Shown here piece after piece: positions 25,433 to 33,816 of a DNA stretch of 55,031 bases. Every line of letters starts with the position of its first letter. Position 1 is the first letter of the stretch. The notes under the pieces were generated by a model, which saw nothing but the letters and a program-made list of their open reading frames with translations, was not told the DNA's origin and did no database searches. The position numbers were made by a program, and so were the translations under genes. The stretch is from JBAJNL01 sp036881885 (GTDB taxonomy: Bacteria > Pseudomonadota > Alphaproteobacteria > Holosporales > Hepatobacteraceae): positions 1 to 55,031 of the forward strand of contig JBAJNL010000003.1 of the NCBI GenBank assembly GCA_036881885.1, read 5' to 3'.

Positions 25433-27430
25433 TTACTCACTAACAGCCGCAAGGATTTTACCAACCCCTTGTTCAGCCTCCGTTGAGTCAGCTTCTGGTT
25501 CGTGTTCACCCTCTGGGGCAGCTTGCTCATCACTCTCTATAATGGGAACCAAAACTTGCACGCCTTCATCTGTGGTAAGAAAATGTGTATAAGTATCGTC
25601 ATCGTAAGATTGTATAAAAAGGTCAGATTGTGGCGCCTGCACAACCAGCTCTCGCGTGTCATGCTTACGTGTCCAAAAGTAGTGTTTCAGCCCCGTTACC
25701 TGCGAGGAATCATAAACATAGCGTCGATCTAACCAAAACTGCCCCCACAGCTTTTCTGTTTCTGGGTGCTTTACAAAGTACGTTTTGTGCTTATCATGCT
25801 CGATATTCACGATATAGGGTGTCGTGGGTTGCATATCCACGTGCGTTACGCCGCTGCTGAATGTAGAAAAAATGGCGTTTTCTGTTTCTATCATTTTCTG
25901 CCTTTTATTCTTGAAATAAATAAAATTATGCCGATCTGTTTTATAAAGGCTTTTTGTTTTTCGCAACAGCTTTATCGTTGATAAAGAAGGATGAAAGCAC
26001 TGGTTATGACGACCCGCACTAATAAAACAGGCCTTGGGCTGAATTAAATCAAGAATTTCTTTACTGGTTGCCTTATCCGCACGGCTGCCATGATGGCTCA
26101 CGACCATATAATCCGCTTGCCAGAGATGATCTGCTTGATCATAGTTTGATTTGATGTGATTCCATGTTTCTTCAACAGCATCTCCTGGAAAAAGAAAACT
26201 TTTGTTCTGTGAAAGATGACTTTGTGCGCTCGCTTCGGCATTTTCAACCAAAAATGTTTCCAAGCGCAAAACCGTTGAGGAGGCATTTTTTCGAGCATTT
26301 GCAATACGCATAGGTTTCCCAGCCTCAACGGCAGGTGCATGATGTGTGTTCATCGCAAGAATCTTTATTCTGGCACCTATGTTCCCTTCTGTTTTTACAC
26401 GTAATGCTTCTTCAACCGCCCTCTCTAAAGGCGTTCTTTCGCCTTTCATATCTGAATAGTAAGGCCTTGCATATCCCTCATTATTTTGCTGCAAACCCTT
26501 TGGATTCTCTTGACCATCAACTTCATTGGTACCGGTGAAAATAATTTTTGTCTGTTGAGGTGTCAACGTTTTCTGTAACCAATCTCGGAACACTTGCGTG
26601 TATTGGTTTTTATATCCTGAAAGGACAATATTGTTGACTTTGACACTTTCATCCACAATCTCAGGTATCCAGTTATAGTGATCGGTATCTGGATGACTTA
26701 CAAAGATCGTTTGAATCATGCTTTTATAGGGCGCATTTGATTGCGCATCCTCAAAAGCGGGAAGAAATCCACGTATGTTGCCGACTAAGTCGTCTTTATA
26801 GGTTGTTGGCGCTTGGGTGGGCTCAGCAGCAGAGGCGACAGGTATGGCAAAACTGTCTTGCTCACTTTTTGTCTCGCCCACTCTTGCCTTTTTGGAATAT
26901 GGCTGATTAGGAAGCTCATCTGGAGCTGGTCGCTTGAGCCCTTTTGGTGCAGCACTTGCAAGTGAAATAGTGCTGGCACTTTCAGTCTGAGCGGCTTGTT
27001 CAGCTTTTTTCTCGGTGTCTGAAAGCGATTCAACGGATGTGCTTTGTTGAGAAGAGGGCTGCTGCACACGTGGTACTGTTGAAAAATCAACGTTTTGATT
27101 GTGGCTGGTGTCTTCCATTTGTGTTCCCACATCAGTTTTGTTTTCTTTTCCCTTGGGGCGCTCCATCAGTTTATACTCACCATCGCAGGTAAGGCGGTCC
27201 CCTAAAGGTTTTTCGCGGCGGGCACGTTTTTGGTATGTGCCTGTATACTCAAATTCGCTGCTACCCGCATCAATCAAAAAAGCCTGCTTACCTAAGCGAA
27301 ACAAAGAGCAATTCCCCTGCCCGCAGGGAAACATCCACACTTTTAGCAGTCCATCTGGATTACAAGGCAGTATGCAGGTGCCATGTATAAAAAAACATAA
27401 AGTCAAGCAAAAGGTCTGCAGCCTACGCAT
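25433..27430 (-). CDS. Exported metallo-beta-lactamase-fold protein (ComEC-like catalytic domain) with NLS-like insert
   Basis: 665 residues. Signal peptide 1-22. Residues 28-58 are the first MBL strands (VWMFPCGQGNCSLFRLGKQAFLIDAGSS). Residues 60-235 are a low-complexity insertion with two ASAA motifs (LASAAP at 157-162, VASAAEP at 198-204) and KRPAPDELPNQPYSKKAR (166-183), which has bipartite nuclear-localisation form. The metal-binding core resumes with SHPDTDHY (245-252; HxDxDH), then FLFPGDAVEE and VVSHHGSRAD. The C-terminal 200 residues are unique and end acidic. ComEC-type MBL domains degrade one DNA strand, so nuclease or phosphodiesterase activity is plausible. Its start overlaps the upstream lipoprotein gene by 8 bp, so they form an operon. 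Confidence 0.75.
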   Translation of the reverse strand: MRRLQTFCLTLCFFIHGTCILPCNPDGLLKVWMFPCGQGNCSLFRLGKQAFLIDAGSSEFEYTGTYQKRARREKPLGDRLTCDGEYKLMERPKGKENKTDVGTQMEDTSHNQNVDFSTVPRVQQPSSQQSTSVESLSDTEKKAEQAAQTESASTISLASAAPKGLKRPAPDELPNQPYSKKARVGETKSEQDSFAIPVASAAEPTQAPTTYKDDLVGNIRGFLPAFEDAQSNAPYKSMIQTIFVSHPDTDHYNWIPEIVDESVKVNNIVLSGYKNQYTQVFRDWLQKTLTPQQTKIIFTGTNEVDGQENPKGLQQNNEGYARPYYSDMKGERTPLERAVEEALRVKTEGNIGARIKILAMNTHHAPAVEAGKPMRIANARKNASSTVLRLETFLVENAEASAQSHLSQNKSFLFPGDAVEETWNHIKSNYDQADHLWQADYMVVSHHGSRADKATSKEILDLIQPKACFISAGRHNQCFHPSLSTIKLLRKTKSLYKTDRHNFIYFKNKRQKMIETENAIFSTFSSGVTHVDMQPTTPYIVNIEHDKHKTYFVKHPETEKLWGQFWLDRRYVYDSSQVTGLKHYFWTRKHDTRELVVQAPQSDLFIQSYDDDTYTHFLTTDEGVQVLVPIIESDEQAAPEGEHEPEADSTEAEQGVGKILAAVSE

Positions 27431-28559
27431 TTTTCAAAAGCCTTTTTAAGCGGCTCAAGTGTTTAAGATCATCAAACAAGCCAAGTGCAGTATGGGGCAC
27501 CCCTTTTTCTTCATAAGTCCGCTTAATAGTTGCTCTTTTTAAAGCACCTAAATGACCGTACCATGCAGCTTTTTCCAGATGATCCACTTCCATATCTCTT
27601 AGTGCAGCACGAGATTTGGAGCCTATTGCTTTACGATTAACGTTAACGTAAACAGCAATGCCATCGCTTACCTTGTGACAAGCTTCAGCATCAAAACCGG
27701 CAGCTGCCTTTTTGTAGAACACAATTTTGTCGGCCGCACCAACGGTTTGATCACCAAGAAGCACGTAATAATGCACCAGTCCTTTTTCAGCCTCTGCTAA
27801 AAGTTTTGACGAATCTGTTAAGTCTTCACCTTGCAAAGGTGTGTAAGATGCGATGGCATCCCAATCACACCAGTCGACAATCTGCTGTTTCGATTGTGTG
27901 AAGACCGTCTCAAGCTGTTTCCAACTTTTTTCTAAAAGCGCCTCATACTTTGGCAAGGGGGGTGTGAGAAAGATGTCGTTCCGATAAGCTGTATAAAGAT
28001 AATCCAGCGCATGGTAAAGCATAAACCCGGATGGCGCATGTTTATAAGATGTGCCAATTGCAAAACTATAGAGCGCTGCACGACGCCTTATATAAGAATG
28101 CTCTTTAAAAAGCGCTTTCATGTGATCCGAGCTTTCTTGCATCGCACACTGCAAAGATTTTTGCTCACATGCAAAATCATAAAATGGCAGCAATGCCCAC
28201 ATCACAAGTTTTTTATGAGGAGTGTTTAAGGCAAAATCAAAGAAAAAAAGACTCGCCAGCGCATCGTGACTGGTTTGATAGGTCCACTTTTGATAGCCTG
28301 CATACTCGGCTTTCAGCTCATCTTCTGACCACACGCTTACATCTAATTTACTAAACGCCTCTTGCGCCTCAAACAATGCGAGCACGCTTTGTGAGGCATG
28401 GGCTTTTTCACGCATCTCATCTGCCCAATTTCTCACAGTTTGAAAAGAAGCCGTAGGCACAGCACAATTTTCCTCGTGCAATGCAGGCGGGGGCGCTTTT
28501 AAGTGTGAGAGGCACCCACACAGCAGAATAAGCGCAAAGGTGGTTCTTTTTCCCAACAT
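27423..28559 (-). CDS. Putative lipoprotein, helical repeat-like, unknown function
   Basis: 378 residues. N-terminal signal with a lipobox-like LLCGC (cleavage before Cys would leave a lipid-anchored protein). The body is alpha-helical. Near the C terminus HLEKAAWYGHLGALKRA resembles a Sel1 repeat, and KIVFYKKAAAGFDAEAC may be another. No enzymatic motif was recognised. It is the first gene of a two-gene operon with the MBL-fold protein (8-bp overlap), so the two products may act together, for example as an export or inhibitor partner; this is inference. The upstream region carries TTGACA and the ACAAATATTTGT palindrome. Confidence 0.65.
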   Translation of the reverse strand: MLGKRTTFALILLCGCLSHLKAPPPALHEENCAVPTASFQTVRNWADEMREKAHASQSVLALFEAQEAFSKLDVSVWSEDELKAEYAGYQKWTYQTSHDALASLFFFDFALNTPHKKLVMWALLPFYDFACEQKSLQCAMQESSDHMKALFKEHSYIRRRAALYSFAIGTSYKHAPSGFMLYHALDYLYTAYRNDIFLTPPLPKYEALLEKSWKQLETVFTQSKQQIVDWCDWDAIASYTPLQGEDLTDSSKLLAEAEKGLVHYYVLLGDQTVGAADKIVFYKKAAAGFDAEACHKVSDGIAVYVNVNRKAIGSKSRAALRDMEVDHLEKAAWYGHLGALKRATIKRTYEEKGVPHTALGLFDDLKHLSRLKRLLKNA

Positions 28560-28609
28560 CCAACCGCCCTGTCAAAAAAATAATGTCTTCATGTATTTGT
28601 TCAATAAAA

Positions 28610-28621
28610 ACAAATATTTGT
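28610..28621. promoter_or_regulatory. Second copy of palindrome ACAAATATTTGT
   Basis: It lies 51 bp upstream of the lipoprotein-MBL operon start and, on the minus strand, overlaps TTGACA, so a bound protein would cover the -35 region. It is identical to 3322-3333. Confidence 0.35.
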
Positions 28622-28861
28622 CAATACTTACAATAAGATAGAAGGTGCGCACCTTGCAATCATGCACAACAAAGTGCCTATCTTGCAAGAAGTTGTAAAA
28701 AAGCTCTTTTTTAAATCCGGAAGCCATTGGAAGCAAAACAAGAGAAAACCATAAAACAGAACTCAATTTTTAACACAACACACAGAACACAAGAATTATT
28801 TTTAAAGTATTGTTTTTATTGACAAATTATCCAGCTTAAAACCCAAAATACAGAACACCTG

Positions 28862-29101
28862 ATGAAAGCTACTCTTCTCTTACGCCTCTCTCTTTTTACA
28901 ATCTTGTGTCTTCCCTTTGCGCCTCTTTTTTGTGCGATAGATGTTGATGTGAACATTTATGCTGTGGGTCAAGGAAACGGGGTTTTGGTTAAAGGTGGTG
29001 ATCATGCCATGCTGATTGATGCAGGCAGCGTAACAAGGCATGCCTCTGAAGCCCCGAGCCGTCCAGGGCGCTGCGCAAGTGATTGCAACGCGGCTTTATG
29101 A
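28862..29101 (+). pseudogene. Truncated exported MBL-fold protein (paralogue of the gene at 25.4-27.4 kb)
   Basis: 79 codons: a signal peptide (LLLRLSLFTILCLPFAPLFC) and the first MBL strands VDVNIYAVGQGNGVLVKGGDHAMLIDAGS, matching VWMFPCGQGNCSLFRLGKQAFLIDAGSS of the intact gene. After IDAGS homology stops and the frame runs into unrelated sequence (RHASEAPSRPGRCASDCNAAL). In another frame the following DNA reads AVQGAAQVIATRLYEKVAQ and stop at 29115-29117, which looks like the 3' end of a different gene. All metal ligands are lost. It is probably a recombination remnant. Confidence 0.65.
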
Positions 29102-29121
29102 AAAGGTTGCGCAGTAGAAAG

Positions 29122-29151
29122 AAATCTGTCGCCTTGCCTGGCGACTGATTT
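29122..29151 (+). terminator. Strong hairpin after the truncated MBL gene
   Basis: GTCGCC-TTGCCT-GGCGAC is a perfect 6-bp stem extended by AAATC/GATTT across one mismatch, then TTCCC. Two more small hairpins, GCGTGACACGC and ATGCGTAACGCAT, follow at about 29219-29245. The region 29152-29370 holds no recognisable gene. Confidence 0.5.
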
Positions 29152-29370
29152 TCCCTTGCCCAAAACATTTTTGGCCTGTGGCAGCTATTTGCTTCAAAGC
29201 GCTGGCGATCGTCATAAGGCGTGACACGCAGTCATGCGTAACGCATCACACATCGCAAAAACTGCAAGATGTTGCTTCAACAGAACGTGAGTTTTTGACA
29301 GACAAAATATTGATATAATGTAATTTTTTTATTATTATTTTGACAATATTTATCAAGAGATCGTATTGAT

Positions 29371-30867
29371 ATGGTTACGCGCAACATATTCTTTCCATTG
29401 GCGGCACTTGTGTGTCTTGTTCCTGAGATCCTTTTTGCAACAGGAAGCGATGATGAAGGCACGCCACCAAAGCCGGTTGCCTGTGCCAGCTCTCACCCGC
29501 AGTGTGAGACGCAGCTAGAAAACACGAATCCAACCCAAAATCCAAAGCTCGCATCCACTCTAGAAGTTGAAGCCCACAACACAACACAGCTGCTTCACTT
29601 GCCAAATGAGCTGCTAGATCGCATTTTGTTTTTTGCATGCAAAAATGTATTGGGCCCAGAACCTGTTCAAAAAGGTTGGTCACGCCTGCGCCTTGTGTGC
29701 AAAGCTTTTTATCACACGGTTATGCACTGCCCCGAATTTTGGACACACACACATGTGTTTTTTAAAAACCTTGAGCACACAAACAACTTTTTAACACAAT
29801 GCGCGTTTAAAGACCGCCTTGATGTGACCGTTGACGTTAGCCAAACAAATCTTTTAGCTAAAGAAAATCAAGCAACTTGGGAGGCGCTGAAAGCGGCTAT
29901 CCAGCGAGACACAGAAAAATTTACGCTTGATATCACAAATCCCTCAGAGGCACAAATGGATAGCCTTGCAAAGCTATTTTGTCCTTTAAAAGTTATGCTC
30001 AGCAATTCTGTACATGAGGCGCTGCCCTTAGAGCGGTGGAAAACCCTTCACACTTTACATGTTGAGAAGGCGGCCTTTGAAACCTTTGACTGCTCTGGTT
30101 TAACACACCTTAAAAATCTTATACTGGACGAGTGTAATCATTTTATAACGCTTGTTGTACAACAGCCCATCAATTTGACAAGCTTAGAGCTTAGGCGCAT
30201 GAAGATTGTTGAAAGTCTGCCGTTAGACCAGCTCGGCAGCCTGACAAACCTGTTGGTTGAATCGCTTGAGCTGCGAAATCTTCCTGTCAACCAACTGATC
30301 CACCTGACAGATCTAACGGTTAGGTCTTCTCATCACCTTGAAGGCCTCCCCTTAAACCAGCTCGCCCATCTCACAAAGCTGACGGTTGAGTGCAATGACA
30401 AAATCCCAGAAGTTTTGTTAAACAATGCCAGAAACCTGACACACCTGATACTTGGGCATCTCCAGCTTAATCCCCTACCGTCAGCAATCCTTGGCAATCT
30501 CACGCACCTGCTGATTACACACTGTGATGGCTTGGAAACCTTTCCTTTCAACCAGCTTTACAATCTAAAATTCCTGTGCTTTGAGAACTGTGACAATCTT
30601 CCAAACCCTTTTGTCATTCAACTGCACAATCTCATAGCCCTGGGATTTTACACGTGCGGCGCTGTTCAAACCCTTGACGTAAAGTGGCTTAGCAACCTGC
30701 AAGCACTATTCATTAAAGATTGCCAACACATTGCAACCCTTTCTTCACGTCACCATCCTTACCTTCGTTCTGTCAAGATTGACGCATGCCCTGCCTTGCC
30801 ACAAGAACAAATTGAGGCGCTTCAAGCACTGGTGCAAGAAAACGGCGGACCAATCGATATCGTCTAA
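29371..30867 (+). CDS. Secreted F-box and leucine-rich-repeat protein (eukaryote-like effector candidate)
   Basis: 498 residues. Signal peptide 1-23 (IFFPLAALVCLVPEILFA), then acidic GSDDEGT and PVACASSHPQ (residues 35-44). Residues about 75-125 are an F-box: LLHLPNELLDRILFFACKN, RLRLVCKAFYHTV, then CPEFW. Residues about 205-480 are roughly ten LRR-like units of about 23 residues (LPLDQLGSLTNLLVES; LPVNQLIHLTDLTVRS; LPLNQLAHLTKLTVEC). In eukaryotes F-box/LRR proteins dock on Skp1 and recruit substrates to SCF ubiquitin ligases; secreted bacterial versions hijack this. Secretion followed by delivery to the host is inference. TTGACA (about 29340) and AATATT precede the gene. Confidence 0.8.
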   Translation: MVTRNIFFPLAALVCLVPEILFATGSDDEGTPPKPVACASSHPQCETQLENTNPTQNPKLASTLEVEAHNTTQLLHLPNELLDRILFFACKNVLGPEPVQKGWSRLRLVCKAFYHTVMHCPEFWTHTHVFFKNLEHTNNFLTQCAFKDRLDVTVDVSQTNLLAKENQATWEALKAAIQRDTEKFTLDITNPSEAQMDSLAKLFCPLKVMLSNSVHEALPLERWKTLHTLHVEKAAFETFDCSGLTHLKNLILDECNHFITLVVQQPINLTSLELRRMKIVESLPLDQLGSLTNLLVESLELRNLPVNQLIHLTDLTVRSSHHLEGLPLNQLAHLTKLTVECNDKIPEVLLNNARNLTHLILGHLQLNPLPSAILGNLTHLLITHCDGLETFPFNQLYNLKFLCFENCDNLPNPFVIQLHNLIALGFYTCGAVQTLDVKWLSNLQALFIKDCQHIATLSSRHHPYLRSVKIDACPALPQEQIEALQALVQENGGPIDIV

Positions 30868-30995
30868 TACCAACAACGCATTGAGGCACCTTCGCTCGCC
30901 TGTGCTGAAAGCTTTTTTTGTGCCACCCTCTCTTTTGCAAAACACTTGCGTGCTTGATTTCACAGACTGATTTCACCACTCTTTTGGCAAAGGCG

Positions 30996-31472
30996 ATGAA
31001 GACAGAAAAAATGATGGATGTCACAATCAAAAAGCTGCCCGCAAGAAGGTTGGCCGTTATGGAGCACCGTGGTGACCCCCTAAAGCTTGGAGTCACGTTG
31101 GATAAGTTAATCGTCTGGGCGAAAGCGCAGCCCATCAACTTAAAACCAAAAGCAGGCAACGCCTTTGGTTTTGGCTACCACGACCCCCGCGACACACCGC
31201 CAGAGGCATGGCGGTTTGACCTTGTCCCGCAAGACTTTAAACTAAGTGGCGACGTGATGGAACGCGTACTGCCAGCGGGTCGCTATGCTGTGACAACGCA
31301 CAAAGGATCACACGATAACATAGGTGATACCATTCATCGCCTTTACCGCAACTGGCTGCCACAATCTGGTGAAAAGCTGGGCGACCTGCCCTGCATCTTT
31401 TGTTACCAAAATTTTGCTCACGACGTGGCCGAAACTAAGCTTTTAACCAACATTTGGGTCTTGTTGCAATAA
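30996..31472 (+). CDS. GyrI-like small-molecule-binding protein
   Basis: 158 residues from the ATG at 30996 (GCAAAGG upstream; an earlier in-frame start at 30918 would add 26 residues with no family match). It starts with VTIKKLPARRLAVMEHRGDP, the GyrI/AraC effector-binding opening strand, and continues with the FGFGYHDPRDTPPEAWRFDL block, VLPAGRYAVTTHKGSHDNIGDTIHRLYRNWLPQ and a C-terminal KLLTNIWVLL. Stand-alone GyrI-like proteins bind small ligands or inhibit gyrase. No AraC HTH is attached. It is likely cytoplasmic, unlike most neighbours. Confidence 0.85.
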   Translation: MKTEKMMDVTIKKLPARRLAVMEHRGDPLKLGVTLDKLIVWAKAQPINLKPKAGNAFGFGYHDPRDTPPEAWRFDLVPQDFKLSGDVMERVLPAGRYAVTTHKGSHDNIGDTIHRLYRNWLPQSGEKLGDLPCIFCYQNFAHDVAETKLLTNIWVLLQ

Positions 31473-31611
31473 GGTAGCCCTGTGAAAAAATATCAACAAC
31501 ACCTTTTTAAAGCCAAAAACTATTACTAAAAAACCAATTTAAATAAATAATTAAACATTTTTTATCTAAAATAGATATAATTGATCAAAGTCACAGGTCG
31601 GTCTTGCTGTC

Positions 31612-32409
31612 ATGAAATTTGTTTTATCTTGTGCCGCAGCGTTTGCCCTCTTCTATGCCTCCAGCTTATCAGCTGCTAACGGCGATGCCCAACAAGCCAC
31701 ACCTTCTGAACAGGCAAGGCATCGCCCTGTCGTGACTAGGCCCGCAAAGGCCCGCCCCGCGCATCCGCCTTCTTTAGACAAGACCACTATCGCAATCATT
31801 CAAAGGACACTACCCGGGCCTCTTAAGTCTCGTCTTGCGCTTTTGCCCTTTTCTTTTGACGTTTTGTTCAGTCATGATCTGGATGACCAGCAACTTGTTT
31901 CACAGGCTTTAGCCAAAGACGCCCAAGTCAGAGTATTGTATGACGATTTGAAGCATTATTTGTCTGATAACCAGGATCAGATCCTCAAAGAAGTGCGTCG
32001 ACATCTGTTGCGTCAGCAGCGACTGCACCCAAACCCTGTCGCACACATGAAAGCATCGGCGCAAAAAGCAGTGCAAGGCGTTCAAAAAGCGAAAACCTCT
32101 GCCATGCACATGGGCTCAAATGCACAAAAAGCAATCGATACAATGAACCGTCACCAAGCAAAGATTCAGAAAACAAGAAAGCTCATGAAACATGCAAGAG
32201 GTGCACACAGTGCTGCTGTGGAGACTGCGACGAAGGCAAGGAGGGTGAAAAAGCCAGCAACGCCTCTCTCAAAGTCACAGGCAAAAAGAACAAAAAAGCC
32301 AGCAACACCCCTCTACACAAAGGCAAAAGAGTGGCACAGCATGAAGAACCGTTTGGATACGCCACCAGAGGGACAGTCTCTGATGGATTTTTCCCCACCC
32401 ATGTTCTAA
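31612..32409 (+). CDS. Exported Lys/Arg-rich protein of unknown function
   Basis: 265 residues. Signal peptide FVLSCAAAFALFYASSLSA, then a Pro/Arg/Ala segment (RPVVTRPAKARPAHPP). The centre is helical (DDLKHYLSDNQDQILKEVRRHLLRQQRL). The C-terminal third is strongly basic with two copies of KKPATPL separated by SKSQAKRT, giving clusters such as KARRVKK and KRTKK. The basic clusters resemble nuclear-localisation or histone-tail-like sequences. No enzyme motif was recognised. It is preceded by an AT-rich promoter region and followed closely by a convergent gene. Confidence 0.6.
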   Translation: MKFVLSCAAAFALFYASSLSAANGDAQQATPSEQARHRPVVTRPAKARPAHPPSLDKTTIAIIQRTLPGPLKSRLALLPFSFDVLFSHDLDDQQLVSQALAKDAQVRVLYDDLKHYLSDNQDQILKEVRRHLLRQQRLHPNPVAHMKASAQKAVQGVQKAKTSAMHMGSNAQKAIDTMNRHQAKIQKTRKLMKHARGAHSAAVETATKARRVKKPATPLSKSQAKRTKKPATPLYTKAKEWHSMKNRLDTPPEGQSLMDFSPPMF

Positions 32410-32466
32410 GGCCCCTTAAAGACCACAACGCGGCGGCGCGGGTTTTGTTTGCAAGATCAGGCAGCA

Positions 32467-33468
32467 TTAATGTCTTAAAAAGCTTGCAACACGCACGTTA
32501 TAAAGTGCTTTAAGGGCATTCAGGTTAAGATAGCGGCCCGCAAAAAGACTGACCTCACTGACCAGCCTTTCTTTAGAAAGCGGTGTGTTCAAAAACGCGT
32601 GCCGCGCGGCCACCTCGTCACACTGATAAGGTTTGATCACATTTAAAACGCAGTTCAGCATCTTTTCAAAACGGTTGCTGCCGGTCATGGCCTGTACCTT
32701 TGCACACGCAAACTGTTTAAAGGTTTCTTCTTTTTTAAAAAGCGCCACCTCTTCAATGTAAGCTTTCATTTTTTGATACTGCTCAAAATCATACGCCTCG
32801 CCCATGGGGTGTTCGGCCATAAGCGTCGTCAAACGATTTTGCAGCGAAGATGTATAATGATGCACAAAAAAAGGAAAATAAAGATTGGCACCGTATTGCT
32901 GGGTGGCTCTTTTAAAAAGATGATCCCATTGTGCGCAAAGGGTTTTTTGCGTGAACGCCATCTTGGTTTGCCGGTTAATGGCCACTTTCAGCTGATCCCA
33001 GGCCCTTTTGTTATGGGTTAAAAGGTTTTTCCAGTCGTGCACATAGCCTATGGTGGCGGCATCCTTTTGAAAATAAGTATAAAGCCCATGCACCGTATCT
33101 CGTGCCGTTTCTTGTTGCTGCACCCGTGATGACACCGTCTTTAAAACTGGCTGGCAAATGCGCGCATCAGAAAGAACCTCGGTCACCACCGGGGCGGGTT
33201 TTTTGCGCCGCAGCGAGTACCTGCCAAAACGACTTAAAAAGGGCTGATGCAGCTGCTTGTCACAATAACTGTTCCATTCATCAAGGCACACTTGCGGAAT
33301 ACAGGCACAAACGGGCACAACAGACGATATCTCGTTTGGTGGCGCCCCTGCCCCCGCGGCATAAGACAAATCGCTTTTAACACACCCAAAAATACATAAA
33401 ACACAAAACACAAAGAAGTGGTGACGTCTTTGTGTTAAAAAATTGACTTTTATGAATAAGTATAGCAT
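32467..33468 (-). CDS. Exported cysteine-containing protein of unknown function
   Basis: 333 residues. The N terminus is FFVFCVLCIFGCVKSDLSYAAGAGA: a hydrophobic core with a possible lipobox at FGC, or a signal peptidase site at YAA. Next comes PVCACIPQ, reminiscent of the P-x-A-x-A..PQ linker in other exported proteins here, then CLDEWNSYCDKQ. The remainder is helical (HGLYTYFQKDAATIGYVHDWKNLLTHNKRAWDQL; QYQKMKAYIEEVALFKKEETFKQFACAKVQ). Six or more cysteines after the leader could form disulfides. No family was recognised. It is convergent with the basic exported protein gene. Confidence 0.6.
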   Translation of the reverse strand: MLYLFIKVNFLTQRRHHFFVFCVLCIFGCVKSDLSYAAGAGAPPNEISSVVPVCACIPQVCLDEWNSYCDKQLHQPFLSRFGRYSLRRKKPAPVVTEVLSDARICQPVLKTVSSRVQQQETARDTVHGLYTYFQKDAATIGYVHDWKNLLTHNKRAWDQLKVAINRQTKMAFTQKTLCAQWDHLFKRATQQYGANLYFPFFVHHYTSSLQNRLTTLMAEHPMGEAYDFEQYQKMKAYIEEVALFKKEETFKQFACAKVQAMTGSNRFEKMLNCVLNVIKPYQCDEVAARHAFLNTPLSKERLVSEVSLFAGRYLNLNALKALYNVRVASFLRH

Positions 33469-33721
33469 TTTAATACAGAATAAATGATTAAATAGTTGAT
33501 TTTATATTATTTTCTCAAAAAAACCACCCTCTTTTCTTGCATGGTCATGCGTTGTGCTTGGCCTTTCAAACAACCTAGGCCGCCGTGAGTTGGGCCTTAA
33601 TCACACAAGGGCGTATTAAAACAACAGCGTCCTAACATTATCAAGGTCTGTCTTGACATGCGCAAAGCGAGCTTTTTTATGCATACAAGCCTTACGCAAC
33701 ACACCTTATCGCTTATCATAC
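33469..33721. other. Intergenic stretch without recognised gene
   Basis: The first 60 bp are AT-rich and probably hold the promoter of the gene at 32467-33468. Farther on, a short open stretch reads VLGLSNNLGRRELGLNHTRAY to a stop at about 33620. It has no start and no recognisable family and may be a gene remnant. Confidence 0.3.
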
Positions 33722-33776
33722 ACAGCTAAAGCACACTGGATTGCCGCGTCGAAACAAAGTTTCTCCTCGCAATGAC
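33722..33776. repeat. Hairpin repeat, type 1 (copy G) with short linker
   Basis: Linker ACAGCTAAAGCACAC, then TGGATTGCCGCGTC, inner stem GAAAC-AAA-GTTTC, CTCCTCGCAATGAC. A clean, fully paired copy. Confidence 0.8.
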
Positions 33777-33816
33777 AACCTAAAGACCGTCATCACGAAC
33801 AGCCAACAGCTTTGGA

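Noticed and set aside
30918..31472. Full AraC-type regulator
   Set aside because: Only the GyrI-like ligand-binding domain is present; upstream sequence shows no double HTH.
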